DNA of 14,859 nt from an uncultured Collinsella sp. (GTDB taxonomy: Bacteria; Actinomycetota; Coriobacteriia; Coriobacteriales; Coriobacteriaceae): NCBI GenBank assembly GCA_902475865.1, contig CABSBK010000004.1, positions 1 through 14,859 of the forward strand, in the 5' to 3' direction. The position numbers and the translations under genes were made by a program. The notes under the pieces were generated by a model. The model was given only the letters and a program-made list of their open reading frames with translations. It was not told the origin of the DNA and did not search any database. Positions 6,775 through 13,360 of the stretch are shown here, piece by piece. How positions within the stretch are numbered: the stretch's first letter is position 1; each line of letters starts with the position of its first letter.

Positions 6775-6995
6775 TTGCTGATAGTTTCCGGTTGCGAGCG
6801 CGACCGTTTTGATCGGAGTATCTATGTACCAGCGTATCGTTATCTACACGCGCCTGTTCCGCGAGCGTTGGTCCAACAATTGCATCCTCTCTTCTCTTTG
6901 GGATGGCACCTGCACCGGTGACGCGGCCTGCAACCCTACCTTGGGCTGCGCCTTCGGTACAGATGCCATCCTTTTTGCTGTAGGGGGAGCGTGCC
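6775..6995 (+). promoter_or_regulatory. leader of the second exchanger gene, possible attenuator
   Basis: GGATGGCA (6901-6908) pairs with TGCCATCC (6964-6971), extended inward by ACCG/CGGT (6914-6917 with 6955-6958) and CGCGGC/GCTGCG (6922-6927 with 6945-6950), and is followed by TTTTT (6972-6976): a terminator-like hairpin 20 nt before the start codon. The same GGATGGCA can instead pair with TGCATCC at 6881-6887, which would block it. Two mutually exclusive stems of this kind are the hallmark of an attenuator or riboswitch expression platform. The ribosome binding site is GGGGGAG at 6983-6989. I could not fix a promoter. Confidence 0.55.
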
Positions 6996-8423
6996 ATGGT
7001 AGGTAAAAAGTTCTCCCTGATCGAGGTCATCCTTTCGGTTATCTGCGTTGTCTTTACCATCGAGGCGGCTGCTCCGGCGTCTGCCATGGGTAACGTGCAG
7101 TTCTTCTGGTGGATCTTCCTCATCATTACGTTTTTGCTTCCCTATGGCCTGGTGGTGGCCGAGCTCGGTACGGCGTTCGATTCCGAGGGCGGCCTGTACG
7201 ATTGGGTTCGCCTGGGCTTGGGCGACCGTTGGGGCGCCCGTTGCTCCTGGTGCTACTGGGTCAATTTTCCACTGTGGGTGGCAAGTATCGCCTGTATGTT
7301 CCCCAGTGTCATCAATGCGGTATGGGGCATCGAGTTTTCGCTCGGGGTTCGAATTGCCATCGAGCTTGCCTTTGTGTGGGGCGTCACGGTCATGGCGATG
7401 CACCCGGTGGCCGAGGCCGATTGGGTCATGGACGGCGGTGCCGTCATCAAGGTGCTCATTACCGCCGTGGTGGGAATCGTCGGCATCTGGTTTGCCTGCA
7501 ATAACGGCTTTGCCAACGATATGTCGTTTAAGACCTTCATTCCAGATTTGGGCGACACCAATTCGTTGACGTACCTATCGATCATCCTGTTCAACTTTAT
7601 GGGCTTCGAAGTGGTCGCGACCTTTGCCAGTACGATGAAAAACCCATCGCGCGATATCCCCAAGGCGGTTATCGCTGGTGGCGTTGCCATTGCGGCAATC
7701 TACATTATCTGCGGCATCGGCATTGGAGCCGCGGTTCCCACCGAGCAGCTTTCGCTCGATTCGGGCATTGTGGACGCGGTCGCCGCCATGTTGGGGCGCA
7801 GCCATCCGCTGACGATGGTCGTGGGCGTGGCCTTTTTGGTGACGCTGTTCGCCAACATGATCTGCTGGAGCTTTGGCGTTAACAACGTGGCGAGCTATGC
7901 CGCGCGTCATGGCAATATGCCGCGTCCCTTTGCGCTGGTGTCCAAGAAGACCGGCATGCCCAATGGCTCGGCAATCATTAACGGTTGTTTTGCCAGCCTG
8001 GTACTACTGCTTCAGATTCCGCTGGGCGAGGGCTCCGACGTCTTTTGGGTTTTCTTCTCGATGAACGTCGTCTTTTTGCTTATGAGCTATATCCCGATGT
8101 TCCCAGCGTTTTGGCGCCTGCGCAAATATGACGATCGCCCGCGCGTGTTCCGCGCGCCCTTCGAGGGCAAGGTGCTTGCGGTGGCACTTGCGATTCCCGT
8201 GGTGGAGCTTGTGCTTTCGATTGTCGCTACGATTGTGCCGCTCAACGGCTCGCCCGCCGAAATGGCAAAGTTGCCCATTCTCATGGGTGTGGTGATCGCC
8301 GTGTTGCTGGGCGAGGTTTCGCGCCTCGTATCGCGCCGCGGCCGCAGCGTCGACAATCCCGGCGTTGGTGCAAGAAGGACAGGTTTCTTTGCACCAAAAC
8401 GTTTCTTTGCACCAAAACAGTAG
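6996..8423 (+). CDS. APC-family amine/amino-acid exchanger, AguD paralogue
   Basis: The 475-residue, roughly 12-segment membrane transporter is clearly paralogous to the product of 3484-4923 over its full length. Shared blocks include EAAAPA, NVQFFWWIFLIITFLLPYG, VVAELG, SEGGLYDWV, FNFMGFEV, NPSRDIPKA and SYIPMFPAFWRLRK. It therefore belongs to the agmatine/putrescine or glutamate/GABA type of antiporter. Its codons are less biased than those of the first copy, so it is not a recent duplicate and is probably less expressed. It has its own leader and lies beyond the agu terminator. The C-terminus ends with a duplicated peptide (FFAPKR-FFAPKQ) from an 18-bp tandem repeat. A different substrate from AguD, perhaps that of the amidohydrolase module downstream, is a guess. 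Confidence 0.88.
   Translation: MVGKKFSLIEVILSVICVVFTIEAAAPASAMGNVQFFWWIFLIITFLLPYGLVVAELGTAFDSEGGLYDWVRLGLGDRWGARCSWCYWVNFPLWVASIACMFPSVINAVWGIEFSLGVRIAIELAFVWGVTVMAMHPVAEADWVMDGGAVIKVLITAVVGIVGIWFACNNGFANDMSFKTFIPDLGDTNSLTYLSIILFNFMGFEVVATFASTMKNPSRDIPKAVIAGGVAIAAIYIICGIGIGAAVPTEQLSLDSGIVDAVAAMLGRSHPLTMVVGVAFLVTLFANMICWSFGVNNVASYAARHGNMPRPFALVSKKTGMPNGSAIINGCFASLVLLLQIPLGEGSDVFWVFFSMNVVFLLMSYIPMFPAFWRLRKYDDRPRVFRAPFEGKVLAVALAIPVVELVLSIVATIVPLNGSPAEMAKLPILMGVVIAVLLGEVSRLVSRRGRSVDNPGVGARRTGFFAPKRFFAPKQ
8383..8418 (+). repeat. 18-bp tandem duplication at the 3' end of the exchanger gene
   Basis: GTTTCTTTGCACCAAAAC occurs twice in direct contact (8383-8400, 8401-8418), adding six residues just before the stop codon. 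The first copy is also the right arm of a 9-bp perfect inverted repeat (TTGGTGCAA 8365-8373 with TTGCACCAA 8389-8397). A palindromic element therefore seems to have been captured into the coding end and then duplicated. Confidence 0.92.
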
Positions 8424-8458
8424 CTCCGCGAGCTGCGCGGCGCTTGCCGCATCTTGGA

Positions 8459-8650
8459 TTACTGTTCGCGGTGCTCGGGATTGGAAACGAGCTTAGGCGC
8501 AAAGTAGGGGACGTGGCCCAGGTAAGGGCAGCTGTCGTTGCGCTCATCAACGATGCAGGGAACGTCATCGTAGGTCATGGTCGAACCGATCTTGGCGATG
8601 GCCTTGGCGGCGGGCGCGACAATAATCTTGAGCGGTGCAATCGGCGCCAT
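8459..8650 (-). CDS. small 63-residue protein of unknown function
   Basis: The gene has a textbook start: AAAGGAG about 6 nt before the ATG at 8650. It lies convergent to the exchanger (35 nt between stops) and divergent from the second luxR gene. The protein is soluble, rich in Pro and Ala, with two cysteines (32, 41) in CIVDERNDSC and a conserved-looking CPYLGHVPYFAPK segment (41-53). The spaced cysteines and acidic residues could bind a metal or form a disulfide, but no family was recognised. It shares an 89-bp intergenic region carrying TGCGGAAT repeats with luxR, so both may be co-regulated with the amidohydrolase module. It is not a shadow, since no other gene covers it. Confidence 0.7.
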   Translation of the reverse strand: MAPIAPLKIIVAPAAKAIAKIGSTMTYDDVPCIVDERNDSCPYLGHVPYFAPKLVSNPEHREQ

Positions 8651-8739
8651 GGCATCTCCTTTCGATCTTGGTATTCGTTCGATGTCTTACCATAACTGTA
8701 ATGCGGAATCAAGCTGGTTGTGTGCGGAATGAGAGTGGT
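8651..8739. promoter_or_regulatory. shared control region of the small protein and the second luxR
   Basis: The 89-bp divergent region carries TGCGGAAT twice (8702-8709, 8723-8730), 21 bp or two helical turns apart. A near match, TGCGGATT, lies at 2028-2035 in front of the paralogous aguR-like gene. These are candidate sites for the LuxR paralogues. The position close to the luxR start codon suggests repression or autoregulation. Confidence 0.45.
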
Positions 8740-9732
8740 ATGAGCTTCGTATTCTTTATCTACACGATTCTTGTCATGGGCGTTGGATTGGTGACGGCAT
8801 CAACTGCACTCGTAATATGGCTCATGACTCGTCGACGCGATTGTTTGGTGGCGGCCGCGGGCTTCCTTCTCTATATCTTCGATATGTCGGTGATCTTCTT
8901 TGATGAGTACAACCGGCTCAAATATGACTATGTGGTGACGTTTAATGAGCCGCTTCAACATCCGTTACTGCGCTGCGCGCTGGGCGTGGCGATTCTTGCG
9001 TGCGTATGGCTTTGGGTAACGTTTCGCTTACACGATGAGGTGACCGTTAAGCGCGTTGCCGCATATGTCGTACCGATCGCCGTGCTTCAGCTTGCTCTGG
9101 TGCCTCGTACTGGCTTTGCGGGCCAGGTTCAGCAATATCTTTTTTGGCTTACGCGCGATTTGGGAATGGCATTCTGCTTGGTATATGCTTACGCTCGCTA
9201 TCGCAAGACGGAGAATAGGGCTGAGCGGCTCGATCTTGAGCGCACTCGGACGTTCTTTCGCATAGCCTGCGTGCTTACCGTGATGGTGGTTATCGAGGAT
9301 ACCTATATGATCCTATTCTGCACGCCTGACGTTGACAACGTGATGGTGAGCGCCTTTTTATGGTATCTGGGCGAGCGGAATATCTCAGAGAATTTATTGT
9401 TTGTGGCTGCAGCCGTTCAGCTATTTAAACAGTTCAGCCATATCTTACGTGTGTTCTCGCGTCACCCTCGTGCCGATGAAGAGGTAGCGACAGAGCGCCG
9501 TGATGCACGGGAGGACCTTGTCTCGCGTGTTGTGATTTTCTCGGACGAGCATGGGCTTTCAAAGCGTGAACAGGAAGTGCTTACACTCGTATTGCGTGGA
9601 CTCGATGTCCAAAATATTGCTAACGAACTTGTGATTAGTCCGGGTACCGTCAAGGCTCACCTGCATCGCATCTATGTAAAGAGCGAAGTCAAGGCGCGTG
9701 ACGACTTGATTGAGACATTCTGGCGCTCGTAA
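8740..9732 (+). CDS. second membrane-anchored LuxR-type regulator
   Basis: The 330-residue protein has about seven hydrophobic segments (residues 3-240) and a C-terminal LuxR/GerE helix-turn-helix (LSKREQEVLTLVLRGLDVQNIANEL, then GTVKAHLHRIYVKSE). It is a paralogue of the aguR-like protein: both share FFIYT near the start, a TRRR/SRRR loop, a two-residue-spaced IFFxEY motif and the ERNxSEN sequence before the last membrane segment. The start at 8740 is preferred over one 105 bases upstream because it aligns with the paralogue; the ribosome binding site (GAGAGTGG) is weak. It probably senses a small molecule and controls the amidohydrolase and MATE genes directly downstream. The ligand is unknown. 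Confidence 0.86.
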   Translation: MSFVFFIYTILVMGVGLVTASTALVIWLMTRRRDCLVAAAGFLLYIFDMSVIFFDEYNRLKYDYVVTFNEPLQHPLLRCALGVAILACVWLWVTFRLHDEVTVKRVAAYVVPIAVLQLALVPRTGFAGQVQQYLFWLTRDLGMAFCLVYAYARYRKTENRAERLDLERTRTFFRIACVLTVMVVIEDTYMILFCTPDVDNVMVSAFLWYLGERNISENLLFVAAAVQLFKQFSHILRVFSRHPRADEEVATERRDAREDLVSRVVIFSDEHGLSKREQEVLTLVLRGLDVQNIANELVISPGTVKAHLHRIYVKSEVKARDDLIETFWRS

Positions 9733-10039
9733 GGCTGGAGTGGTTCGGCTGACGGCGCATCGCAGACCACTTGGCGTAATGAAGCGACAATAAACTTTGA
9801 CAATAAAATACCTGCTCAGACGTGTAAACCTTCTTAAGCCGTCCGTTCGCTCGCTTCCATCTTGGCAGCTTGTGCAGGAGGTGCGTTAATGGGTGTTGAC
9901 ACGGGGCGTAGGGCGCTGGACAGACACCCGACCGCTCGTAGGCACGTGTCATGTAGGGAGCGACAAATGCTCCCTCACCGATTGGGCGCGTCGTATCGTG
10001 GCGCTCATCCATTGTCCTGTAACGTCTGAGGAGGCTCAT
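9733..10039 (+). promoter_or_regulatory. promoter and leader of the amidohydrolase gene
   Basis: No clear terminator follows luxR. TTGACA at 9797-9802 is a consensus -35 box; the best -10 is a poor TGTAAA at 9823-9828 (20-bp spacer), so it may need an activator. GACAATAAA is directly repeated (9786-9794 and 9799-9807), and GTAAAC (9824-9829) matches the repeats in the ptcA control region. Hairpins follow: TGACACG/CGTGTCA (9897-9903 with 9945-9951) and AGGGAGC/GCTCCCT (9955-9961 with 9969-9975). A short ORF with a perfect ribosome binding site spans 9889-10029. Confidence 0.5.
9889..10029 (+). CDS. possible arginine-rich leader peptide
   Basis: This is a 46-codon frame starting at ATG 9889 with AGGAGG 7 nt upstream. 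Its TGA (10027-10029) overlaps the ribosome binding site of the amidohydrolase gene (10028-10034), as in translationally coupled leaders. The peptide has nine arginines and four histidines and no hydrophobic stretch. Its arginine load is suggestive next to an arginine-derived amine pathway, but GC-rich DNA gives many chance Arg codons. No homologue was recognised. It may equally be non-coding. Confidence 0.35.
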   Translation: MGVDTGRRALDRHPTARRHVSCRERQMLPHRLGASYRGAHPLSCNV

Positions 10040-11668
10040 ATGGACAAAGCGGATTTAGCCATCAAAAGTAATGCTGTGTTCACTGGTGACGGGCTGGCCC
10101 CGTTCAAGGGCGGCGTTGCCGTCGCAGGTGACAGGATTGTTGCGTGCGGCGAGGATAAGTACCTCGACGCTTTTATCGGGCCCGATACCGAGGTGCGCGA
10201 CTATGGCGATAAGCTCGTCATGCCTGGCATCATCGACTCACACACTCACTATGCCCAGGGCGCCTTTGTGTCCGATCCCGATTTCGCCGTCAATCTCATC
10301 GATTGCACAAGCTTTGAGCAGTGTATGGAACGCGTGCAGGCGTTTGCCGAAGACCACCCGAACAACGAGTGGATCGTGGGCTATCAGGTTATCCAGTTCC
10401 AGTGGGACGTGCCCGAGATGCCTACGGCGGCAATGATCGATGAGTACATTTCGGACCGTCCGGTCTTTTTGCAGCAGGTTGACGTGCACACGTTTAGCGC
10501 CAACACCTGCGCAATCGAGAAAATCGGCATTACTGCTGAAACGCCAGACCCATCAGGCGGCAAGATTCTTAGGGATGAAGCTGGCAACCCCACTGGGGTC
10601 TTCTCGAACAACGCGGGATCCCTTTTCTTGGATGAGGTATACAATCCTGCCCCCGAGGTGGCTAGTGCTTCCTTTGCCAAGACCGCGCATCGTGCCAACG
10701 CTCTCGGTATTACGACAGTCGGCATGGTAAACCCCACTTTTGTGAGCATGGATAACCCCTATAAATTCCTCGCGGAGCTTAACCGCAAGGGCGAACTTCC
10801 GTTGCGCGTGTTCATGTACACAGACCTTTTTGAGGACGAGGCCATGACGCTCGAGGAGATTCGGGCGAAATACGACTTCCCGGGCACGCAAGTCGAGTGG
10901 CATGGCTTTAAGCAGTTCATTGACGGTGTGTGTTCCGATCATACTGCTTGGATGCTCGAGCCCTATGCTAATGCTCCCGAGACCTGTGGCGAGCCGGCTG
11001 AGGAACCTGAGCGTGTGCGCAAAGCCATCCTTAAAGCGCTTGAGTGGGGTGTCGACACGCGCATCCATGCCATAGGCGATCGTTCCGTACGCTTTATCCT
11101 GGACTGCTTCGAGGAGGGCGAGAAGCGTTACGGTCTTATGGGCTGTCGTCACTCCATGGAGCACAACGAGACTGTTCAACCTGAGGATTTGCCGCGCTAT
11201 GCGGAGCTCGGCGTCTGTCCGGCCATGCAGCCGTGGCATATGCTGCTTGATATGGCAGACTTGGCAAAGGACGACGCCGTTGGTCCCGAGCGCGCGGCGC
11301 TCTCGTGGCCAATTCATAGCCTGCTCGCGAGCGGTGCCTGCGTGCATCTGGGCTCCGACTTCCCGGTCGTGGGGCTTGAGCCTATGGAGGAAGTCTATGG
11401 AGCGGTCTACCGCATGCTCGAGGATGGATCTAATCCTGAGGGTTGGTTCCCCGAGGAGCGAATCACTATGGCCGAGGCCCTGCGCGCATACACCTACGGC
11501 AGCGCCTACGCTATGCATGCTGAGGACCGCATCGGCACACTCGCCTGCGGCAAGCAAGCCGACATTTGCGTACTCGACCGCAATCTCTTTACCTGCGAGC
11601 CGGCAGAGGTGCTCGAGGCTACCGCGGCCCTTACGATGATCGCCGGCAAGGTGGTCTTTGAGGCCTAG
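10040..11668 (+). CDS. YtcJ-like metal-dependent amidohydrolase
   Basis: The 542-residue cytoplasmic hydrolase of the amidohydrolase superfamily (amidohydro_3/YtcJ type) carries the metal-site motifs in order: MPGIIDSHTHY (61-71, His68 and His70), FKQFIDG (290-296, with Lys291 as the likely carboxylated lysine), IHAIGDRSV (342-350, His343), a following EHNE (374-377) and LGSDFPV (438-444, Asp440). Such enzymes cleave amide or C-N bonds in small molecules, and members act on N-substituted amides, formamides and cyanuric-type rings. The substrate here is unknown. The start at 10040 is chosen because GAGGAGG lies 5 nt upstream and the N-terminus then matches the family. It lies between a membrane LuxR sensor and a MATE exporter, 87 nt before the latter. 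Confidence 0.88.
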   Translation: MDKADLAIKSNAVFTGDGLAPFKGGVAVAGDRIVACGEDKYLDAFIGPDTEVRDYGDKLVMPGIIDSHTHYAQGAFVSDPDFAVNLIDCTSFEQCMERVQAFAEDHPNNEWIVGYQVIQFQWDVPEMPTAAMIDEYISDRPVFLQQVDVHTFSANTCAIEKIGITAETPDPSGGKILRDEAGNPTGVFSNNAGSLFLDEVYNPAPEVASASFAKTAHRANALGITTVGMVNPTFVSMDNPYKFLAELNRKGELPLRVFMYTDLFEDEAMTLEEIRAKYDFPGTQVEWHGFKQFIDGVCSDHTAWMLEPYANAPETCGEPAEEPERVRKAILKALEWGVDTRIHAIGDRSVRFILDCFEEGEKRYGLMGCRHSMEHNETVQPEDLPRYAELGVCPAMQPWHMLLDMADLAKDDAVGPERAALSWPIHSLLASGACVHLGSDFPVVGLEPMEEVYGAVYRMLEDGSNPEGWFPEERITMAEALRAYTYGSAYAMHAEDRIGTLACGKQADICVLDRNLFTCEPAEVLEATAALTMIAGKVVFEA

Positions 11669-11684
11669 CGCCATCGTTTGGTTG

Positions 11685-11712
11685 GGCGGCTTGGCGCCAG
11701 TTGTCAGCCGCC
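11685..11712 (+). promoter_or_regulatory. hairpin between amidohydrolase and MATE genes
   Basis: GGCGGCT (11685-11691) pairs with AGCCGCC (11706-11712) around a loop containing the palindrome TGGCGCCA. No U-tract follows, so read-through into the MATE gene is expected; it may tune the relative levels of the two mRNAs. Confidence 0.5.
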
Positions 11713-11755
11713 TGACATCCATTCAGCACTACTCTCTCAAGGAAAGGGGAGAACA

Positions 11756-13132
11756 ATGGCAGAAGAAGTAACCGCTGCCGTGGAGGAGGAGCGCGAGCTC
11801 GCCTCCCAACCGATTCCCGGTCTGGTGCGTAAGTACACCATCGTCACCGGCCAGGGCATGCTCGCCCAGATCATCATGGTGGTCCTCGAGGGCCTCGTGA
11901 TGGGTTGGGGCCTGGGTGCCCACGGCCTGGCCTGCGTCTCGATCATCATGTCGGTCGAGTACATCAACCTGGCCTTTGGCAACCTGTTTGGCACCGGCGT
12001 GCCCGCCGTGGTGGGCAACCTTTTGGGTGCCGGCGACATTAAGGGTGCAAGCAAGGCTTTTAGCCAGGGCTTTTGGCTCACCACGATTGTGAGTGTGCTG
12101 CTTGCTGTGGTGATGGCCGTGTTTACCGAGCCCATCTGCGCATTCTTTGGCGCCACGCCCGACATCATGGCCGATACCGTTGCCGGCGTGCGCACCTTCG
12201 CCGTGCTGCTGCCGCTCACGGTCATTGGCCAGATGGTCACCGCTGTGATGCGTGTGGACGAGAAGGTTCAGGTCCAGGCCAACCTCATGACCGTTTCGGC
12301 CATCGTTGCCATCTGCTGGCTCGCGCTTTCTACGTTTGTGCTCAAGTTTGGCGTTATGGGCGCCGGCGTGTACTACGGGCTTTCCATCGGTATCTGGGCC
12401 ATCGGTATCTTCTGGTTCATCGGGGGCAAAAAGTCCCAGCTCCAGATTAGCCTGGCCGACCTTAAGCTCGACCTCGCCGTCTGCGGCCAGATCCTCAAGA
12501 TCGGCTTCCCGTTCTTCCTGGTCCAGGGCGCGACCTTTATCTTTAACACCGTTGCCAACTCGCTTTTGGGCTCGCTCGGCGGCGACATGGGCTCGCTCTA
12601 CATCGCAGCCTTTGGCGTGATCAACGGCTACATCCTCTACATCACCATGATGGTTGCCCAGTGCTTCTCCTATGGCCTGCAGCCCATCGCTGCCTTCAAC
12701 GCCGGCGCAAAGGCTTGGGCGCGCCTTAAGGAGACGCTCTCTTGCACGCTTAAGTACCAGGTTGTGACGCTGGCGCTGGTCACCGTCGCGCTCTGGCTTG
12801 CCGCCACTCCGGTGTGCGCCTTCTTTGCCGGCAGCGATCCTGCGCTCGTTGAGGTTGCCGCCAACGCCACGCGTACCGTCATCCTGGCTGTTGCCCTGGG
12901 CTATCTTGCCATGACCATGTCGATATATTTCCAGGCGGTCGAGAAGGTTGGTGTCGCCACGTTTACCGGCCTGCTTCGCTATGTGATCTGCTCAGTGCCG
13001 CTTATGTACCTCCTCGGCAACATGATGGGTGTTGAGGGCGTGTGGATCGCCCTGGTGGTGGCCGACGCCATTACCGGCATCATCTCCATTGCGCTCGCCG
13101 CGCACGAGTTCAAGCGCCTTGCCACGCTCTAG
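11756..13132 (+). CDS. MATE-family efflux transporter
   Basis: The 458-residue protein has about 12 membrane segments in two halves (roughly 20-230 and 245-455), the normal size for MATE exporters of the NorM/MepA type, which expel organic cations using Na+ or H+ gradients. The N-half signature region GTGVPAVVGNLLGAGDIKGA (residues about 79-98) and the C-half GLQPIAAFNAGAK match the family. A 20-residue acidic N-terminus (MAEEVTAAVEEERE) precedes the first helix. The start at 11756 has AAGGGGAG directly upstream; an earlier in-frame start lacks a site. Following the amidohydrolase at 87 nt, it probably exports its substrate or product. A perfect terminator follows. The exported compound cannot be inferred from sequence. 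Confidence 0.9.
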   Translation: MAEEVTAAVEEERELASQPIPGLVRKYTIVTGQGMLAQIIMVVLEGLVMGWGLGAHGLACVSIIMSVEYINLAFGNLFGTGVPAVVGNLLGAGDIKGASKAFSQGFWLTTIVSVLLAVVMAVFTEPICAFFGATPDIMADTVAGVRTFAVLLPLTVIGQMVTAVMRVDEKVQVQANLMTVSAIVAICWLALSTFVLKFGVMGAGVYYGLSIGIWAIGIFWFIGGKKSQLQISLADLKLDLAVCGQILKIGFPFFLVQGATFIFNTVANSLLGSLGGDMGSLYIAAFGVINGYILYITMMVAQCFSYGLQPIAAFNAGAKAWARLKETLSCTLKYQVVTLALVTVALWLAATPVCAFFAGSDPALVEVAANATRTVILAVALGYLAMTMSIYFQAVEKVGVATFTGLLRYVICSVPLMYLLGNMMGVEGVWIALVVADAITGIISIALAAHEFKRLATL

Positions 13133-13181
13133 GCTCGGACATGGCTGGCGTACGATAGTCGAACAAGTTAACTCGCCTGCA

Positions 13182-13225
13182 AGCCACCACAATGGGGACA
13201 GCCCCCATTGTGGTGGCTTTTGTTA
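13182..13225 (+). terminator. intrinsic terminator after the MATE gene
   Basis: A perfect 16-bp stem (13182-13197 with 13203-13218) closes a 5-nt loop (ACAGC) and is followed by TTTGTTATTT. It ends the luxR-amidohydrolase-MATE unit. The loop carries the GGGACAG motif seen in other palindromes of this window. Confidence 0.93.
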
Positions 13226-13276
13226 TTTAGGGTCTGAGATTTCGGCTCTATAAATAATGCTTTTGAACTATGCTAC

Positions 13277-13335
13277 TATAAGATTGTGGTACACGCTAAT
13301 ATAAGATTATGGCGAATGAAACTATCCGATTATGG
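13277..13335 (+). repeat. three 13-bp iterons at 23-bp spacing
   Basis: TATAAGATTGTGG (13277-13289), TATAAGATTATGG (13300-13312) and TATCCGATTATGG (13323-13335) start exactly 23 bp apart, with unrelated 10-bp spacers. 23 is not a multiple of three, so this is not a peptide repeat. The last copy ends 25 bp before the ATPase start codon. The layout suggests an operator for a multimeric DNA-binding protein, perhaps the ATPase itself. Confidence 0.85.
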
Positions 13336-13360
13336 TAACAGCGCAATAAGGGGCGTTGAT

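Noticed and set aside
10553..11722. 389-codon minus-strand frame opposite the amidohydrolase
   Set aside because: An antisense shadow with no family motif; the plus-strand gene has all metal-site motifs.
13286..13360. GTG start giving 25 extra residues to the ATPase
   Set aside because: No ribosome binding site, and the extension would be translated iteron DNA; ATG 13361 has AAGGGG in place.
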